This document shows, piece after piece, positions 52,268 through 60,761 of a stretch of 64,000 nt of DNA. The translations under genes and the position numbers were made by a program. The first letter of the stretch is position 1. Each line of letters opens with the position of its first letter. The notes beneath the pieces were generated by a model. The model was not told the DNA's origin and did not search any database. It saw nothing but the letters and a program-made list of their open reading frames with translations. Origin of the DNA: Caballeronia calidae (GTDB lineage Bacteria; Pseudomonadota; Gammaproteobacteria; Burkholderiales; Burkholderiaceae). Location of the stretch: the NCBI RefSeq assembly GCF_900044055.2, contig NZ_FCOX02000022.1, forward strand, positions 1 to 64,000, given 5' to 3'.

Positions 52268-52643
52268 TCGTTCCGCTGCGGGCATCGCCGTTCCTTTGTC
52301 GGCATCGCCAGCCGCGTGTCAGCACGAGCGCGGCCGGCGAGCTTCATCGCTTCTTTCTGCTTCCGCGAATCCGCCGTAATCAGCCGGAAAGATTCACGCC
52401 CGCGAAGCCTCGCGTTCTGACATCGACCGGCAGTTTTTGCCGTTCTTTGTGTCGAGCGGTGTGGTATTACCCACTCACATGGGACATCACGCATTGCGCA
52501 GCGCGGCGAGGACTGTGAAGATCGAGTGTGCACACCGGTTCACCCAGGATCCGAGCGCCTGCGAATATATAAAACGGCACACCGCAGCGCCGGATCGCGC
52601 CGTCAATCCAATAACGAACCGGGGTGCGATACCGGAGACGGGG
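52268..52643. other. Intergenic region, no gene seen
   Basis: 376 bases between plcN and the Nudix gene. A short AT-rich patch at about 52565-52575 (ATATATAAA) could be part of the Nudix promoter. No clear hairpin terminator for plcN was found. Confidence 0.35.
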
Positions 52644-53090
52644 ATGAGAGAACGAGCGACTGTACTGCTGGTTCGTCACCAGTCAGTACTCTTGGTTCGC
52701 GAACGCGGCGGTCCGTGGCTGCTGCCGGGTGGGACTGTGGGATATGACGAACTGACCATCGTTGCAGCAATCCGAGCGCTGCACGAAGACACGGGTCTGG
52801 AGGCGAGCGCGGCGGCCTTTCTGTTTCAGCAGGTTTCCGCGCATCACTTGCATCATGTTTTTCGCGTCGCGATACCGGATGGCGTGCATCCGCGACCCGA
52901 AGCCGGAGGCAAGCTCGATGAGCTGCTGTGGGTGGAGCCGTCGCGCGCCGCTCATGTGGACATCACGCCGGGCACGAGGGCGATTCTGCATCGCGCGATG
53001 GGCCTGGGCTACGAGACCACGAGGTCCGGATGGCGCGGCGACGACGCCCGATCGGGAATGGGCGCGGGCTTCGGCAGGCGCGGCCGCTGA
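52644..53090 (+). CDS. Nudix hydrolase
   Basis: A 148-residue Nudix protein, expected to hydrolyse a nucleoside diphosphate linked to another group. The Nudix box spans GGTVGYDELTIVAAIRALHE and DTGL. It keeps G-x5-E and the spacing, but REUXEE reads RALHED, with Ala for the first Glu and Asp for the last. These changes may alter metal binding. GGAGACGGGG lies just before the ATG. The Arg/Gly-rich tail after about residue 125 is atypical. Substrate unknown. Confidence 0.78.
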   Translation: MRERATVLLVRHQSVLLVRERGGPWLLPGGTVGYDELTIVAAIRALHEDTGLEASAAAFLFQQVSAHHLHHVFRVAIPDGVHPRPEAGGKLDELLWVEPSRAAHVDITPGTRAILHRAMGLGYETTRSGWRGDDARSGMGAGFGRRGR

Positions 53091-53147
53091 CCGAATCGGG
53101 CGCGTCGTCGCTGTTGACGATAGTTTCACGTTTGCGTTTCCTCGCGC

Positions 53148-53197
53148 AGGCGCATCCTTCGCCGCAAAATGAATACTTTTTCGGCGAAGTTGCGCCT
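53148..53197. repeat. Long interrupted hairpin
   Basis: AGGCGCA (53148-53154) pairs with TGCGCCT (53191-53197), and the inner CTTCGCCG (53157-53164) pairs with CGGCGAAG (53182-53189), with an AT-rich 17-base loop. It lies between the Nudix gene and the 42-residue gene. It may be a terminator without T tract or a structured leader. Confidence 0.45.
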
Positions 53198-53294
53198 ATG
53201 CTTGCGTTTGGACGGCCGCCGGCGCTCGTGAGAAGGTCAAACGAACGCCCAAGCCTGGCGCGGACGCATTCGCTCTCGATTGGCGGAGGAAACC

Positions 53295-53423
53295 ATGAAG
53301 CTCGTCAGCCTGTTCGCCGGCACTGTCGGATTCGTCGCCGTGGTGGGGCTCTCTTTGCTGGCGGTGGCGGACATACTCTTCACGCCCTCGGACAGACCAA
53401 TCGAGAAAGAGCGGCTCGCGTGA
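53295..53423 (+). CDS. Single-helix membrane protein, 42 aa
   Basis: A tiny gene with an excellent ribosome binding site (GGAGGAAACC then ATG). It encodes one hydrophobic helix, SLFAGTVGFVAVVGLSLLAV, followed by ADILFTPSDRPIEKERLA. The end of the helix, GLSLLAVADILFTPS, closely matches GLALLAVIDIIFSPS in the 64-residue gene at 53876, so the two are paralogues. It probably sits in the inner membrane with a charged tail. The function is unknown; the exopolysaccharide locus begins just downstream. Confidence 0.65.
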   Translation: MKLVSLFAGTVGFVAVVGLSLLAVADILFTPSDRPIEKERLA

Positions 53424-53875
53424 AAGCGCGGGCCTTCTCTCGCCGGTAGGGATTAAATCGTCGGGTGAATAGGCTGGGCGGTGACGGTCCACTGTCGAAT
53501 ATCCGACGAAAGCATTCAAAATCGCGAAGTGCTGCCTTTCAAGACGCTAAAGCCGGCAATTTAATTGCTCGACCGGCCGGTGTTTCTGCTGCATGCGTCC
53601 CCCGCTTGTGCCCCTTGCCGTTATCCGCCGCCCCTCGGCGGATGCCCTATGCCGCTGCCATGGCCCCCGGCGGGACGAACAGAGCCGGTTTCCCCCATCT
53701 GTTCAGCAATTTACATTCGTGAGTTTTGTTGGAAAATCTTACTCAATGGTTGACGGGTAAATCGCCCGATCGCCATGTGATAGAATTAGGAATAAATAGA
53801 AACTCATTCCGTCAAAACTTTCCACAACGTGGTTTATCAAATGCTTGATTCAACGCGGATGAGCGCGGAGGAAGC
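53424..53875. other. AT-rich intergenic region between the two small membrane-protein genes
   Basis: 452 bases. The right half (about 53700-53850) is AT-rich compared with neighbouring genes, suggesting a promoter or nucleoid-protein binding. TAGAAT at about 53781-53786 could be a -10 box without a clear -35. No gene is seen. Confidence 0.4.
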
Positions 53876-54070
53876 ATGACTGTAGTCGGTGTAATAGGCG
53901 CAATTGTTTTTTTCGCAATAATCGGCCTGGCTTTGCTGGCCGTGATCGATATTATTTTTTCGCCTTCGGCCGGCCAGGGGGCCGATCAAAAGAGCGGGCC
54001 CGCCCACCGGCGCCACACGTGGTATCGCAAGTGGCGCGAGGTCGCCGTGCGCCGTGACGAAGCGCCTTGA
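53876..54070 (+). CDS. Single-helix membrane protein, 64 aa, paralogue of the 42-aa protein
   Basis: GGAGGAAGC directly before the ATG supports translation. One helix (VGVIGAIVFFAIIGLALLAV) leads into IDIIFSPS, the block shared with the upstream 42-residue protein. A basic tail follows (HRRHTWYRKWREVAVRRDE). Codon use in the helix is AT-richer than nearby genes. It is the last small gene before the polysaccharide genes. A regulator of a membrane kinase or polymerase is conceivable; nothing in the sequence proves it. Confidence 0.7.
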   Translation: MTVVGVIGAIVFFAIIGLALLAVIDIIFSPSAGQGADQKSGPAHRRHTWYRKWREVAVRRDEAP

Positions 54071-54406
54071 TCCACAAGGGCTTGTCAGTATTTCCACGCC
54101 AAACTGAAATCACTTCTTTCTCACCGATCGGCGGTTCACCGCACAGGCACGCCGATCGGCACTCAGGCCCAGTGCTTCAGCACAGCCGTTCAAATTCCCT
54201 CCATTAATTCGCTGTCGGAACAGTGTGCGACAGCGCACCGCAAGCATTTTCCCCAGACCTTAGTCTTTCCTCGCCGCTAGTGGCGTCGAATGGACTGATG
54301 TTCGCTGCAAAAGCGCCAGGCCATTGCGCATAAAGACAGTTAAGCGTTTAGCTACGGACGGCTAATTCAGCCGACTTGAAAATCTGCCGCTGCAACGAGA
54401 AAAAAC
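54071..54406. other. Intergenic region with a 10-bp inverted repeat
   Basis: CCGATCGGCG (54124-54133) and CGCCGATCGG (54150-54159) form a stem with a 16-base loop and no T tract. The region probably contains the promoter of the polysaccharide genes that follow. Confidence 0.4.
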
Positions 54407-55768
54407 ATGGCGCAATCCACATTTCCTTCGGTGCTTCAGTGGTGGACGAACATCGAAAAGCGTCTCTATCGCGACGAGCCCGGCCACGCGCTTCAGCCTG
54501 GCGTTTCCGCCCGCGCACCGCTCGTCGTGCTCTACGACGGGCACGAGAACATCGAAGCGCTGTGGAAGGCGCTGCTGCAATGCCGGACGCCGCATCTCCA
54601 GGTCGCATGGAAATCGCCCGAGTCTGGCGAAATGCGCCTGCTCGCCGAGTCGTACGTCGCGATTCCGGAGAAGCTCTTCTTCCTGAAGTCCCTTCAGACG
54701 AGTCTCCAGCGTGTGGCCGTGCTCGTCGAGCGGGCGCAAAGGCGTCTGGACGCCGCTGCTTCGCCGCGTGACTTTCCGCTCGTCAGAAGCGAAGCCCGAC
54801 CGGCCCGCCTCTCGCCCTTCACATCGGCATGCTTCGCGCTGCGGCATCTCGGCCGCAAGGTGCTGAACCAGCCGCTCAAGCTGCTCGTGCAGCGTGGACA
54901 TTGGGTACTGGCTTACCGGCGCACCGACGCGCCGCCCGAGCTGCGCGGCGAAAGCGGCATCGAGGGCGACGCAAGCCGCAACTGGATCACGCTGCCCGGC
55001 ATGCCGACGCAGTTCCATGCCGACCCCTTCCTGTGGCGCGGCAAGAACGGCGACTATCACCTGTTCTTCGAAAGTCTTCCCTACGACACCAACCGCGGCA
55101 CCATCAGCCATATCGCGTTCGATGCGGCCACACAGCGTTGGCAGGAAACGCCGCGTGTGGTGCTCGATTGCAACTATCACCTGTCGTATCCGTTTCTGTT
55201 CGAGCATGAAGGCGAGATCTTCATGATTCCGGAGACCTGCGGCAACCGCACGATCGAGATGTACCGGGCGGCCACGTTCCCGACCGAATGGGTGCTGCAC
55301 AAGGTGATCATGCGCGACGTCGTCGCGGCCGACACCACGCTCCATCACGACGGCAAAACCTGGTGGATGTTCACGAGCATCACCGAAGACGGCGGATCGA
55401 ACTGGGACGAGCTGTCGATCTTCCATTCCGACAGCCCGTTCGGCGAATGGACCGCGCATCCGATGAATCCGGTCGTCTCCGACTGCCGCCTCGCGCGCAT
55501 GGCCGGCAATCTCTTCAAGGATGCGCAGAACCGCCTGATCCGCCCCGCGCAGAACTGCGAGCGTGAATACGGCGCGGCGCTGACGTTCCGCGAGATTACC
55601 GAGCTCACGACCACGACCTATGCCGAGCGGACGATGTCGGTGCGCAATCCGCCGCGCGGCCATCAGGGGCTGCATACGTGGAATGCGGTCGGCGGGATCA
55701 CGGTCATCGATCTGAAGACGCAGCTTCGCAAATGGAGTCCATGGCGCGCGGCAATGAGGCGCGCGTAA
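54407..55768 (+). CDS. GINT1 N-terminal-domain-like protein (beta-propeller) of polysaccharide locus
   Basis: A 453-residue soluble protein. The C-terminal 280 residues look like the five-bladed propeller domain related to GH43/GINT1-type proteins: FHADPFLWRGKNGDYHLFFE, YPFLFEHEGEIFMIPETCGN, MYRAATFPTEW, HDGKTWWMFTS and ARMAGNLFKD. In bacterial surface-polysaccharide loci such domains are often linked to formyl- or glycosyltransferases. The N-terminal 150 residues have no clear match. It leads a set with the GT4 transferase and AsnB-like gene. Whether it binds or transfers sugar is unknown. Confidence 0.65.
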   Translation: MAQSTFPSVLQWWTNIEKRLYRDEPGHALQPGVSARAPLVVLYDGHENIEALWKALLQCRTPHLQVAWKSPESGEMRLLAESYVAIPEKLFFLKSLQTSLQRVAVLVERAQRRLDAAASPRDFPLVRSEARPARLSPFTSACFALRHLGRKVLNQPLKLLVQRGHWVLAYRRTDAPPELRGESGIEGDASRNWITLPGMPTQFHADPFLWRGKNGDYHLFFESLPYDTNRGTISHIAFDAATQRWQETPRVVLDCNYHLSYPFLFEHEGEIFMIPETCGNRTIEMYRAATFPTEWVLHKVIMRDVVAADTTLHHDGKTWWMFTSITEDGGSNWDELSIFHSDSPFGEWTAHPMNPVVSDCRLARMAGNLFKDAQNRLIRPAQNCEREYGAALTFREITELTTTTYAERTMSVRNPPRGHQGLHTWNAVGGITVIDLKTQLRKWSPWRAAMRRA

Positions 55769-56039
55769 CACGCATGTGGCCCGGCGCGGGGCGCGCGCCG
55801 GCAAGGAATCCGGCGTGTGGTGCGTCGCACAGAGCGTGCGGCCGGCGCCGACATACATTGATGGTTCACCGGAGACCGAAACCCGCATCGCGCAGTGCCT
55901 CGCGCGTGCCTCGCACGAGTCCTTCGGCGAGGCAGCTCATCAACATAAAACAGACCCGTCAGCACGAGCACTTCCGCCCGCGACGCGCGCCGCGGTTGCC
56001 AGCGAACGGGCCCTTCTCAGAAAAACGGCAGCCGGGACC

Positions 56040-57173
56040 ATGAAGCTTCTCCATGTCATCGTTGCGCTCAATGCGGACGGCGCTGAACGCATGCTTCAGC
56101 GCCTCATCGAGTCGCACATCGAAGATCCGCGCTTTCGTCACGTCGTCTGCTCGCTCACCACGACCGGCAAGATCGGTGAGGAGCTCGCCGCGCGCGGCAT
56201 CGACGTGCATAGCCTCGGCATGCGCTCGCCGCTCGGGTTTCCGCGCGCGCTGCTGTGTCTCGTGAAGCTGATCCGCGAGGTGCGCCCCGACATCATCCAG
56301 ACATGGATGTATCACGCCGACTTCCTCGGCGGCCTGGCGGGGCGTCTCGCGGCGCACAAGCGCATCGTGTGGGGCGTGCGGACCACCGACGTCAGATCGG
56401 GCGGCTCGCGCGTGACCGTGCTGCTGCGCAAGATCTGCGCGTGGCTCTCCTACTACGTGCCGCAGACGATCGTCTGCGCGGCCGAGGCGTCGCGTCGCGC
56501 GCACGTTTCCGTCGGCTACGACGCGAGCCGCATGATGGTGGTGCCGAACGGCTTCGACGTCGCGCGCCTCTCCGCCACGCCCGAGCAACGCCGCGCGATC
56601 CGCGAGCAATGCGGATTCGATGACAGAACGATCGTCGTCGGCATTCTGGGGCGCTTTCATCCGGTGAAGGATCATCAGAATTTCGTGCGCGCGGCCGGCA
56701 TGCTGGCCGCGCGCCATCCCGACGTGCGCTTCATGCTGGTCGGCCGCGATCTCGACGCGAACAATCGCGAGCTCGCGGACTGGATCGCGCAGACGGGGTT
56801 CGCATCGCGCTTCGTGCTGGTCGGCGAGCGGCGCGACGTGCCCGCGTGTCTCTCGGCGATGGACGTGTTCTGCCTGTCCTCGCGCACCGAGGGATTCCCG
56901 AACGTGGTCGGCGAAGCGATGGCGATGGCGCTGCCGTGCGTCGTCACCGATGTCGGCGATGCGGCCATGCTCGTGGCGAACACGGGCGTCGTCGTCGAAA
57001 AGGAAAACAGCGACGCGCTCGCGGCGGGACTGTCCCACGTGGTCGACATGACATCCGACGAGCGCGTGCGCCTCGGTCAGATGGCGAAGGCGCGCATCCA
57101 TGCCGAATTCACGATGATGCGCGCGCGCGAGCGTTTCGAAGATATCTACCTGCGGCTCGTCGCAGAAAAATGA
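56040..57173 (+). CDS. Glycosyltransferase family 4
   Basis: A 377-residue GT-B retaining transferase. The N-terminal domain starts MKLLHVIVALNADGAERMLQ; the C-terminal donor domain has VVPNGFDVARL, VGILGRFHPVKDHQNFVRAA and SSRTEGFPNVVGEAMAMALP, where the E-x7-E motif binds the nucleotide sugar. There is no membrane anchor. The start is the ATG giving a normal GT4 N-terminus; the open frame back to 55776 looks random. The 271-base gap from the preceding gene has no other feature. Probably adds one sugar of the repeat unit. Confidence 0.9.
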   Translation: MKLLHVIVALNADGAERMLQRLIESHIEDPRFRHVVCSLTTTGKIGEELAARGIDVHSLGMRSPLGFPRALLCLVKLIREVRPDIIQTWMYHADFLGGLAGRLAAHKRIVWGVRTTDVRSGGSRVTVLLRKICAWLSYYVPQTIVCAAEASRRAHVSVGYDASRMMVVPNGFDVARLSATPEQRRAIREQCGFDDRTIVVGILGRFHPVKDHQNFVRAAGMLAARHPDVRFMLVGRDLDANNRELADWIAQTGFASRFVLVGERRDVPACLSAMDVFCLSSRTEGFPNVVGEAMAMALPCVVTDVGDAAMLVANTGVVVEKENSDALAAGLSHVVDMTSDERVRLGQMAKARIHAEFTMMRARERFEDIYLRLVAEK

Positions 57174-57219
57174 GCATCGCATAAGCGTGGCCTCTGGCCG
57201 CAATCGAAGGAGAACGAAC

Positions 57220-59241
57220 ATGTGCGGTATCGTCGGCTTTCTGGGTGGTCGCGGCATCGGACCCGGCGACTCGAAGACAACGGTCCGGAAGATGGCGCTC
57301 GCCATCGCCTATCGCGGACCTGACGACGCGGGCGACTGGACCGATGACCTGCGCGGCATCGCGCTGGGACATCGCCGGCTGGCGATTCAGGATCTATCGG
57401 CGGCGGGGCATCAGCCGATGGCGTCGGCCAGCGGACGTTATGTCATCGTCTTCAATGGCGAGATCTACAACCATCTCGATCTGCGCGAGCAGCTCGAGGA
57501 CGCGCAGCGCGCGCCCGTGTGGCGCGGCAGCTCCGACACCGAAACGCTGATGGCCGGCTTCGACGCATGGGGCATCCAGGCGACCATCGAGCGCGCGGTC
57601 GGCATGTTCGCATTCGCCGTGTGGGACAGGCAGGAATGCCAGCTCACGCTCGCCCGCGACCGTATCGGCGAGAAGCCGCTCTACTACGGCTGGCAGGGCC
57701 ACGGCGACGAAGCCGCGTTCGTGTTCGGCTCCGAGCTCAAAGCGCTGCGCGAGCATCCCGCGTTCGAGAACAACGTCGATCGCGGCGCGCTCACGCTGCA
57801 GATTCGCCACGGCTGCGTGCCCGCGCCGTATTCGATTTTCGAGGGCATCTACAAGCTGGAGCCGGGCAAGATCCTTTCCGTGTCGATGGAGCGGCGCGAG
57901 CCGCGCGTCTGGTCCTACTGGTCAGTCGTCGAGGCGGCCGTCAACGGCACCGCGCGCGGCTTTGCGGGCAGCGCGGAAGATGCTGTGGACGAACTGGAGC
58001 AACTGCTCAAGGACGCGATCCGCCAGCAGATGTTGTCCGACGTGCCGCTCGGCGCGTTTCTGTCGGGCGGCGTGGATTCGTCGACGATCGTCGCGCTGAT
58101 GCAGACGCAGTCGTCGCGCCCGGTGAAGACGTTCACGATCGGCTTCAACGAAAGCGACTTCGATGAAGCGAAGCTCGCGAAAGCCGTCTCCACCCATCTC
58201 GGCACCGAACACACGGAACTGTATGTGACGGCGCGCCAGGCGCTCGACGTGATCCCGCGGCTGCCCGAACTGTATGACGAGCCTTTCGCCGATTCATCGC
58301 AGGTGCCGACCTTCCTCGTGTCGCAACTGGCGAGGCAGCACGTGACGGTTTCGCTGTCCGGCGACGCCGGCGACGAGCTCTTCTGCGGCTATCAGCGCTA
58401 TCGGACCGCGCCCGGCATGTGGGACAAGATGACCGTGCTGCCGGCGCCGCTGCGCAAGCTGGCGGCATCGGGCATCGTCGGGATTTCGCCCAAGCGCTGG
58501 AACAGCATGGCGGGCCTCATGGAGCCGATTTTGCCGTCGTCGCTGCGCGGCGTGAAGGTCGGCGACAAGCTGCACAAGGGCGCGCAACTGCTGTCGTGCA
58601 AGACGCGCGACGAGGTGTATCTGCATCTCATGTCGCAATGGAACGACCCGGCCGCGCTCGTGATCGGCGGCCGCCAGCCGCCCACGCTGATGACCGGCAA
58701 CGCGCCGGCCTTCACCGGCCTCGACGACGTGCAGCGCATGATGGCGCTCGACATGATCACCTATCTGCCCGACGACATCCTCACCAAGGTCGATCGCGCC
58801 GCGATGGGCGTGTCGCTCGAAACGCGCGTGCCGTTCCTCGATCATCGCGTCGTGGAGTTCGCGTGGCGGCTGCCGCAGTCGATGAAGGTGCGCGACGGGC
58901 AGACCAAATGGGCGCTGCGCCAGGTCCTCTACCGGCATGTGCCGCGGGCGATGATCGAGCGGCCCAAGCAGGGCTTCGGCGTGCCGATCACGCACTGGCT
59001 GCGCGGCGAGCTGCGCGACTGGGCGGAAGCCTTGCTCGACGCGTCGCGGCTGCGTCGCGAGGGCTTCTTCGATGCGGACATCGTGCGCGCGAAGTGGCAG
59101 CAGCATCTGTCGGGCGAGCAGAACTGGCATCGGCAGCTGTGGAACGTGCTGATGTTCCAGTTGTGGCTGGAGCATCAGCAGGCTTCGTCGATTCCTTTGT
59201 TCACGTCCCGCTCGGCCGATCTCGCGGGCGTGGCGAGCTGA
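57220..59241 (+). CDS. asnB: Asparagine synthase-like glutamine amidotransferase
   Basis: A 673-residue protein with an N-terminal class II glutaminase (MCGIVGFLGG, nucleophile Cys2) and a C-terminal ATP-dependent amide synthetase with the pyrophosphatase motif SGGVDSS at 282-288. AAGGAGAACGAAC sets the start. In polysaccharide loci such proteins are thought to amidate sugar carboxyls rather than make asparagine. The UDP-sugar dehydrogenase at the window end would provide a uronic acid, which supports that role. A terminator follows. Confidence 0.88.
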   Translation: MCGIVGFLGGRGIGPGDSKTTVRKMALAIAYRGPDDAGDWTDDLRGIALGHRRLAIQDLSAAGHQPMASASGRYVIVFNGEIYNHLDLREQLEDAQRAPVWRGSSDTETLMAGFDAWGIQATIERAVGMFAFAVWDRQECQLTLARDRIGEKPLYYGWQGHGDEAAFVFGSELKALREHPAFENNVDRGALTLQIRHGCVPAPYSIFEGIYKLEPGKILSVSMERREPRVWSYWSVVEAAVNGTARGFAGSAEDAVDELEQLLKDAIRQQMLSDVPLGAFLSGGVDSSTIVALMQTQSSRPVKTFTIGFNESDFDEAKLAKAVSTHLGTEHTELYVTARQALDVIPRLPELYDEPFADSSQVPTFLVSQLARQHVTVSLSGDAGDELFCGYQRYRTAPGMWDKMTVLPAPLRKLAASGIVGISPKRWNSMAGLMEPILPSSLRGVKVGDKLHKGAQLLSCKTRDEVYLHLMSQWNDPAALVIGGRQPPTLMTGNAPAFTGLDDVQRMMALDMITYLPDDILTKVDRAAMGVSLETRVPFLDHRVVEFAWRLPQSMKVRDGQTKWALRQVLYRHVPRAMIERPKQGFGVPITHWLRGELRDWAEALLDASRLRREGFFDADIVRAKWQQHLSGEQNWHRQLWNVLMFQLWLEHQQASSIPLFTSRSADLAGVAS

Positions 59242-59274
59242 GACGCCGCACGCTGCAACTCAAGCAGGACAGCG

Positions 59275-59310
59275 AAGGCCCTGGTCGATCAGACCAGGGC
59301 CTTTTGCTTT
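59275..59310 (+). terminator. Intrinsic terminator after asnB
   Basis: An 11-bp stem (AAGGCCCTGGT / ACCAGGGCCTT) with a 7-base loop is followed by TTGCTTT. Confidence 0.85.
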
Positions 59311-59618
59311 GCCTCGTGGGTCTGCGTCGCGGCGTCGCCGCGTCGCGCGATACTCGCTGTCTCGCCGAAGCGGCTGGCTCACATCGAGGTACAAAACGGC
59401 CTTGATCGCTCGCGAACAAGGCCATTCATTCAGCGCCGATGCATCGTCGCGTATCGGGCCGGATTCGGATCATTTTCTCCCGCTGCGAATGCAGAGCCGA
59501 TATCCGCGCACGTAACCGCACATGCGAAAGACAAGGATGCAAAAGACAAAGGCCCCGGTCGTGCTGACCGGGGCCTCTTTTCGGGTTTTACCAATCACCG
59601 GCGCGCGCCGCGCCGGAA
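59311..59618. other. Intergenic region with a bidirectional terminator
   Basis: No gene is seen. Between 59550 and 59576 an 11-bp stem (AGGCCCCGGTC / GACCGGGGCCT, loop GTGCT) is followed by CTTTT on the plus strand and by a T-rich run on the minus strand, so it can end the WecA-like gene. Confidence 0.6.
59550..59582. terminator. Terminator between convergent asnB and WecA-like genes
   Basis: A GC-rich 11-bp perfect stem with a 5-base loop and T-rich flanks on both strands, about 40 bases beyond the WecA-like stop. Confidence 0.8.
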
Positions 59619-60761
59619 TTACGACCTTTCGGATTGCTTGTGATGGGTCTGCTCGGGAACGGGGGCGGTGACGATGCCCTGACTGCTGACGAGCCAGCGC
59701 GGCGTTCTGAACCGCACGATCGCCGTGTACAGCCAGACGTACGCGACGACGAACACGACGGCCGTGACCGCGAGCACCACCGGGTTGTGCCAGAAGAGCG
59801 AGGCGGGCACGATGCCGATCATGCTCAGCACCCACAGATACGGCGACGTGCGCGCGTTTCTGCGCTGACGCTGACGCGGGTCCGTGCCCTTGCGCACGAC
59901 GCGCTTGAAGATCAGCGTGTGAAGATGGATGCCGTCGGGCGCGCCGACCGGCCGGCCCCGCACGATCCTGCGCCGATAGATCGAGAACAGCGTTTCGAAG
60001 GCCGGATAAATGGCGACGACGATCGGATACCACGCGCAGATGTTCGGGTGCCTGGCCACGAGCAGCACCAGCAGTTCAGCGATCGTGAAGCCGATGAAAT
60101 AGGCGCCGCCGTCGCCGAGGAAAATGGATGCCGCCGGATAGTTCCAGATCGCGAAGCCGCCGATGGCGCCGATCATCGTGAGCGCGACGCTCATCACGAG
60201 CCAGTCTCCGACCTCGTGCGCGACATAACCGATCGAGCCGAAAATCAGGATCGATACGACCGCGGCGAGCCCGTTGAAACCATCGATGATGTTGACCGCG
60301 TTGGTGAGCCCCGCGACGGCCAGCACCGTCAATCCGATCGCGATGGGCGCGACGGACAGGATCGGATCGATGAGCGGCAGGTCCACGCGGCCGATCACGC
60401 CGTTCAGCAGAAACACGCCCACGAGCGCCGCCAGCATCGCGCTCAAAAGACGCGCCCTGACGCTCACGCGCTTGGTCAGATCCTCGATCACGCCGCTCGC
60501 GAACGCGGGCGCAGCGCAGAGCAGCAGCAACATGGACTCGCCGAGCGGATTTCCGTCGAAGACCGTGCCGCCGAGCGTGAAGGTCACGCAGGCCGCGACC
60601 ATCAACGCTATTCCGCCGATTCTCGGAACCGGATAGGAATGATTCTTTTGAACACCTTTCAAATCATGATCCAGCGAGAGCGCCCCGTAGCGTCCCCCGA
60701 ATCGAACAATAAGTAGCGTCATGCAGAAAGAACTGATGAAGCCAAGCGCAAGGTTTAACAT
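59619..60761 (-). CDS. WecA/MraY-like undecaprenyl-phosphate sugar-1-phosphate transferase
   Basis: A 380-residue inner-membrane protein with about ten helices that loads a sugar phosphate onto undecaprenyl phosphate, starting repeat-unit synthesis. Family motifs are HSYPVPRIGGIAL, NAVNIIDGFNGLA (the catalytic Asp-rich loop), AASIFLGDGGAYFIGF and the cytoplasmic His motif GIHLHTLIFKR. The start MLNLALGF has GTGAGAAAA upstream; a GTG nine bases earlier is possible. It is transcribed opposite to the flanking polysaccharide genes, and its promoter shares the long gap with the BY-kinase gene. Confidence 0.9.
   Translation of the reverse strand: MLNLALGFISSFCMTLLIVRFGGRYGALSLDHDLKGVQKNHSYPVPRIGGIALMVAACVTFTLGGTVFDGNPLGESMLLLLCAAPAFASGVIEDLTKRVSVRARLLSAMLAALVGVFLLNGVIGRVDLPLIDPILSVAPIAIGLTVLAVAGLTNAVNIIDGFNGLAAVVSILIFGSIGYVAHEVGDWLVMSVALTMIGAIGGFAIWNYPAASIFLGDGGAYFIGFTIAELLVLLVARHPNICAWYPIVVAIYPAFETLFSIYRRRIVRGRPVGAPDGIHLHTLIFKRVVRKGTDPRQRQRRNARTSPYLWVLSMIGIVPASLFWHNPVVLAVTAVVFVVAYVWLYTAIVRFRTPRWLVSSQGIVTAPVPEQTHHKQSERS

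Noticed and set aside
54407..55768. Assignment as a glycoside hydrolase of family GH43
   Set aside because: Some blade motifs look similar, but I could not find the three acidic catalytic residues of GH43, so I kept the broader GINT1-like label.
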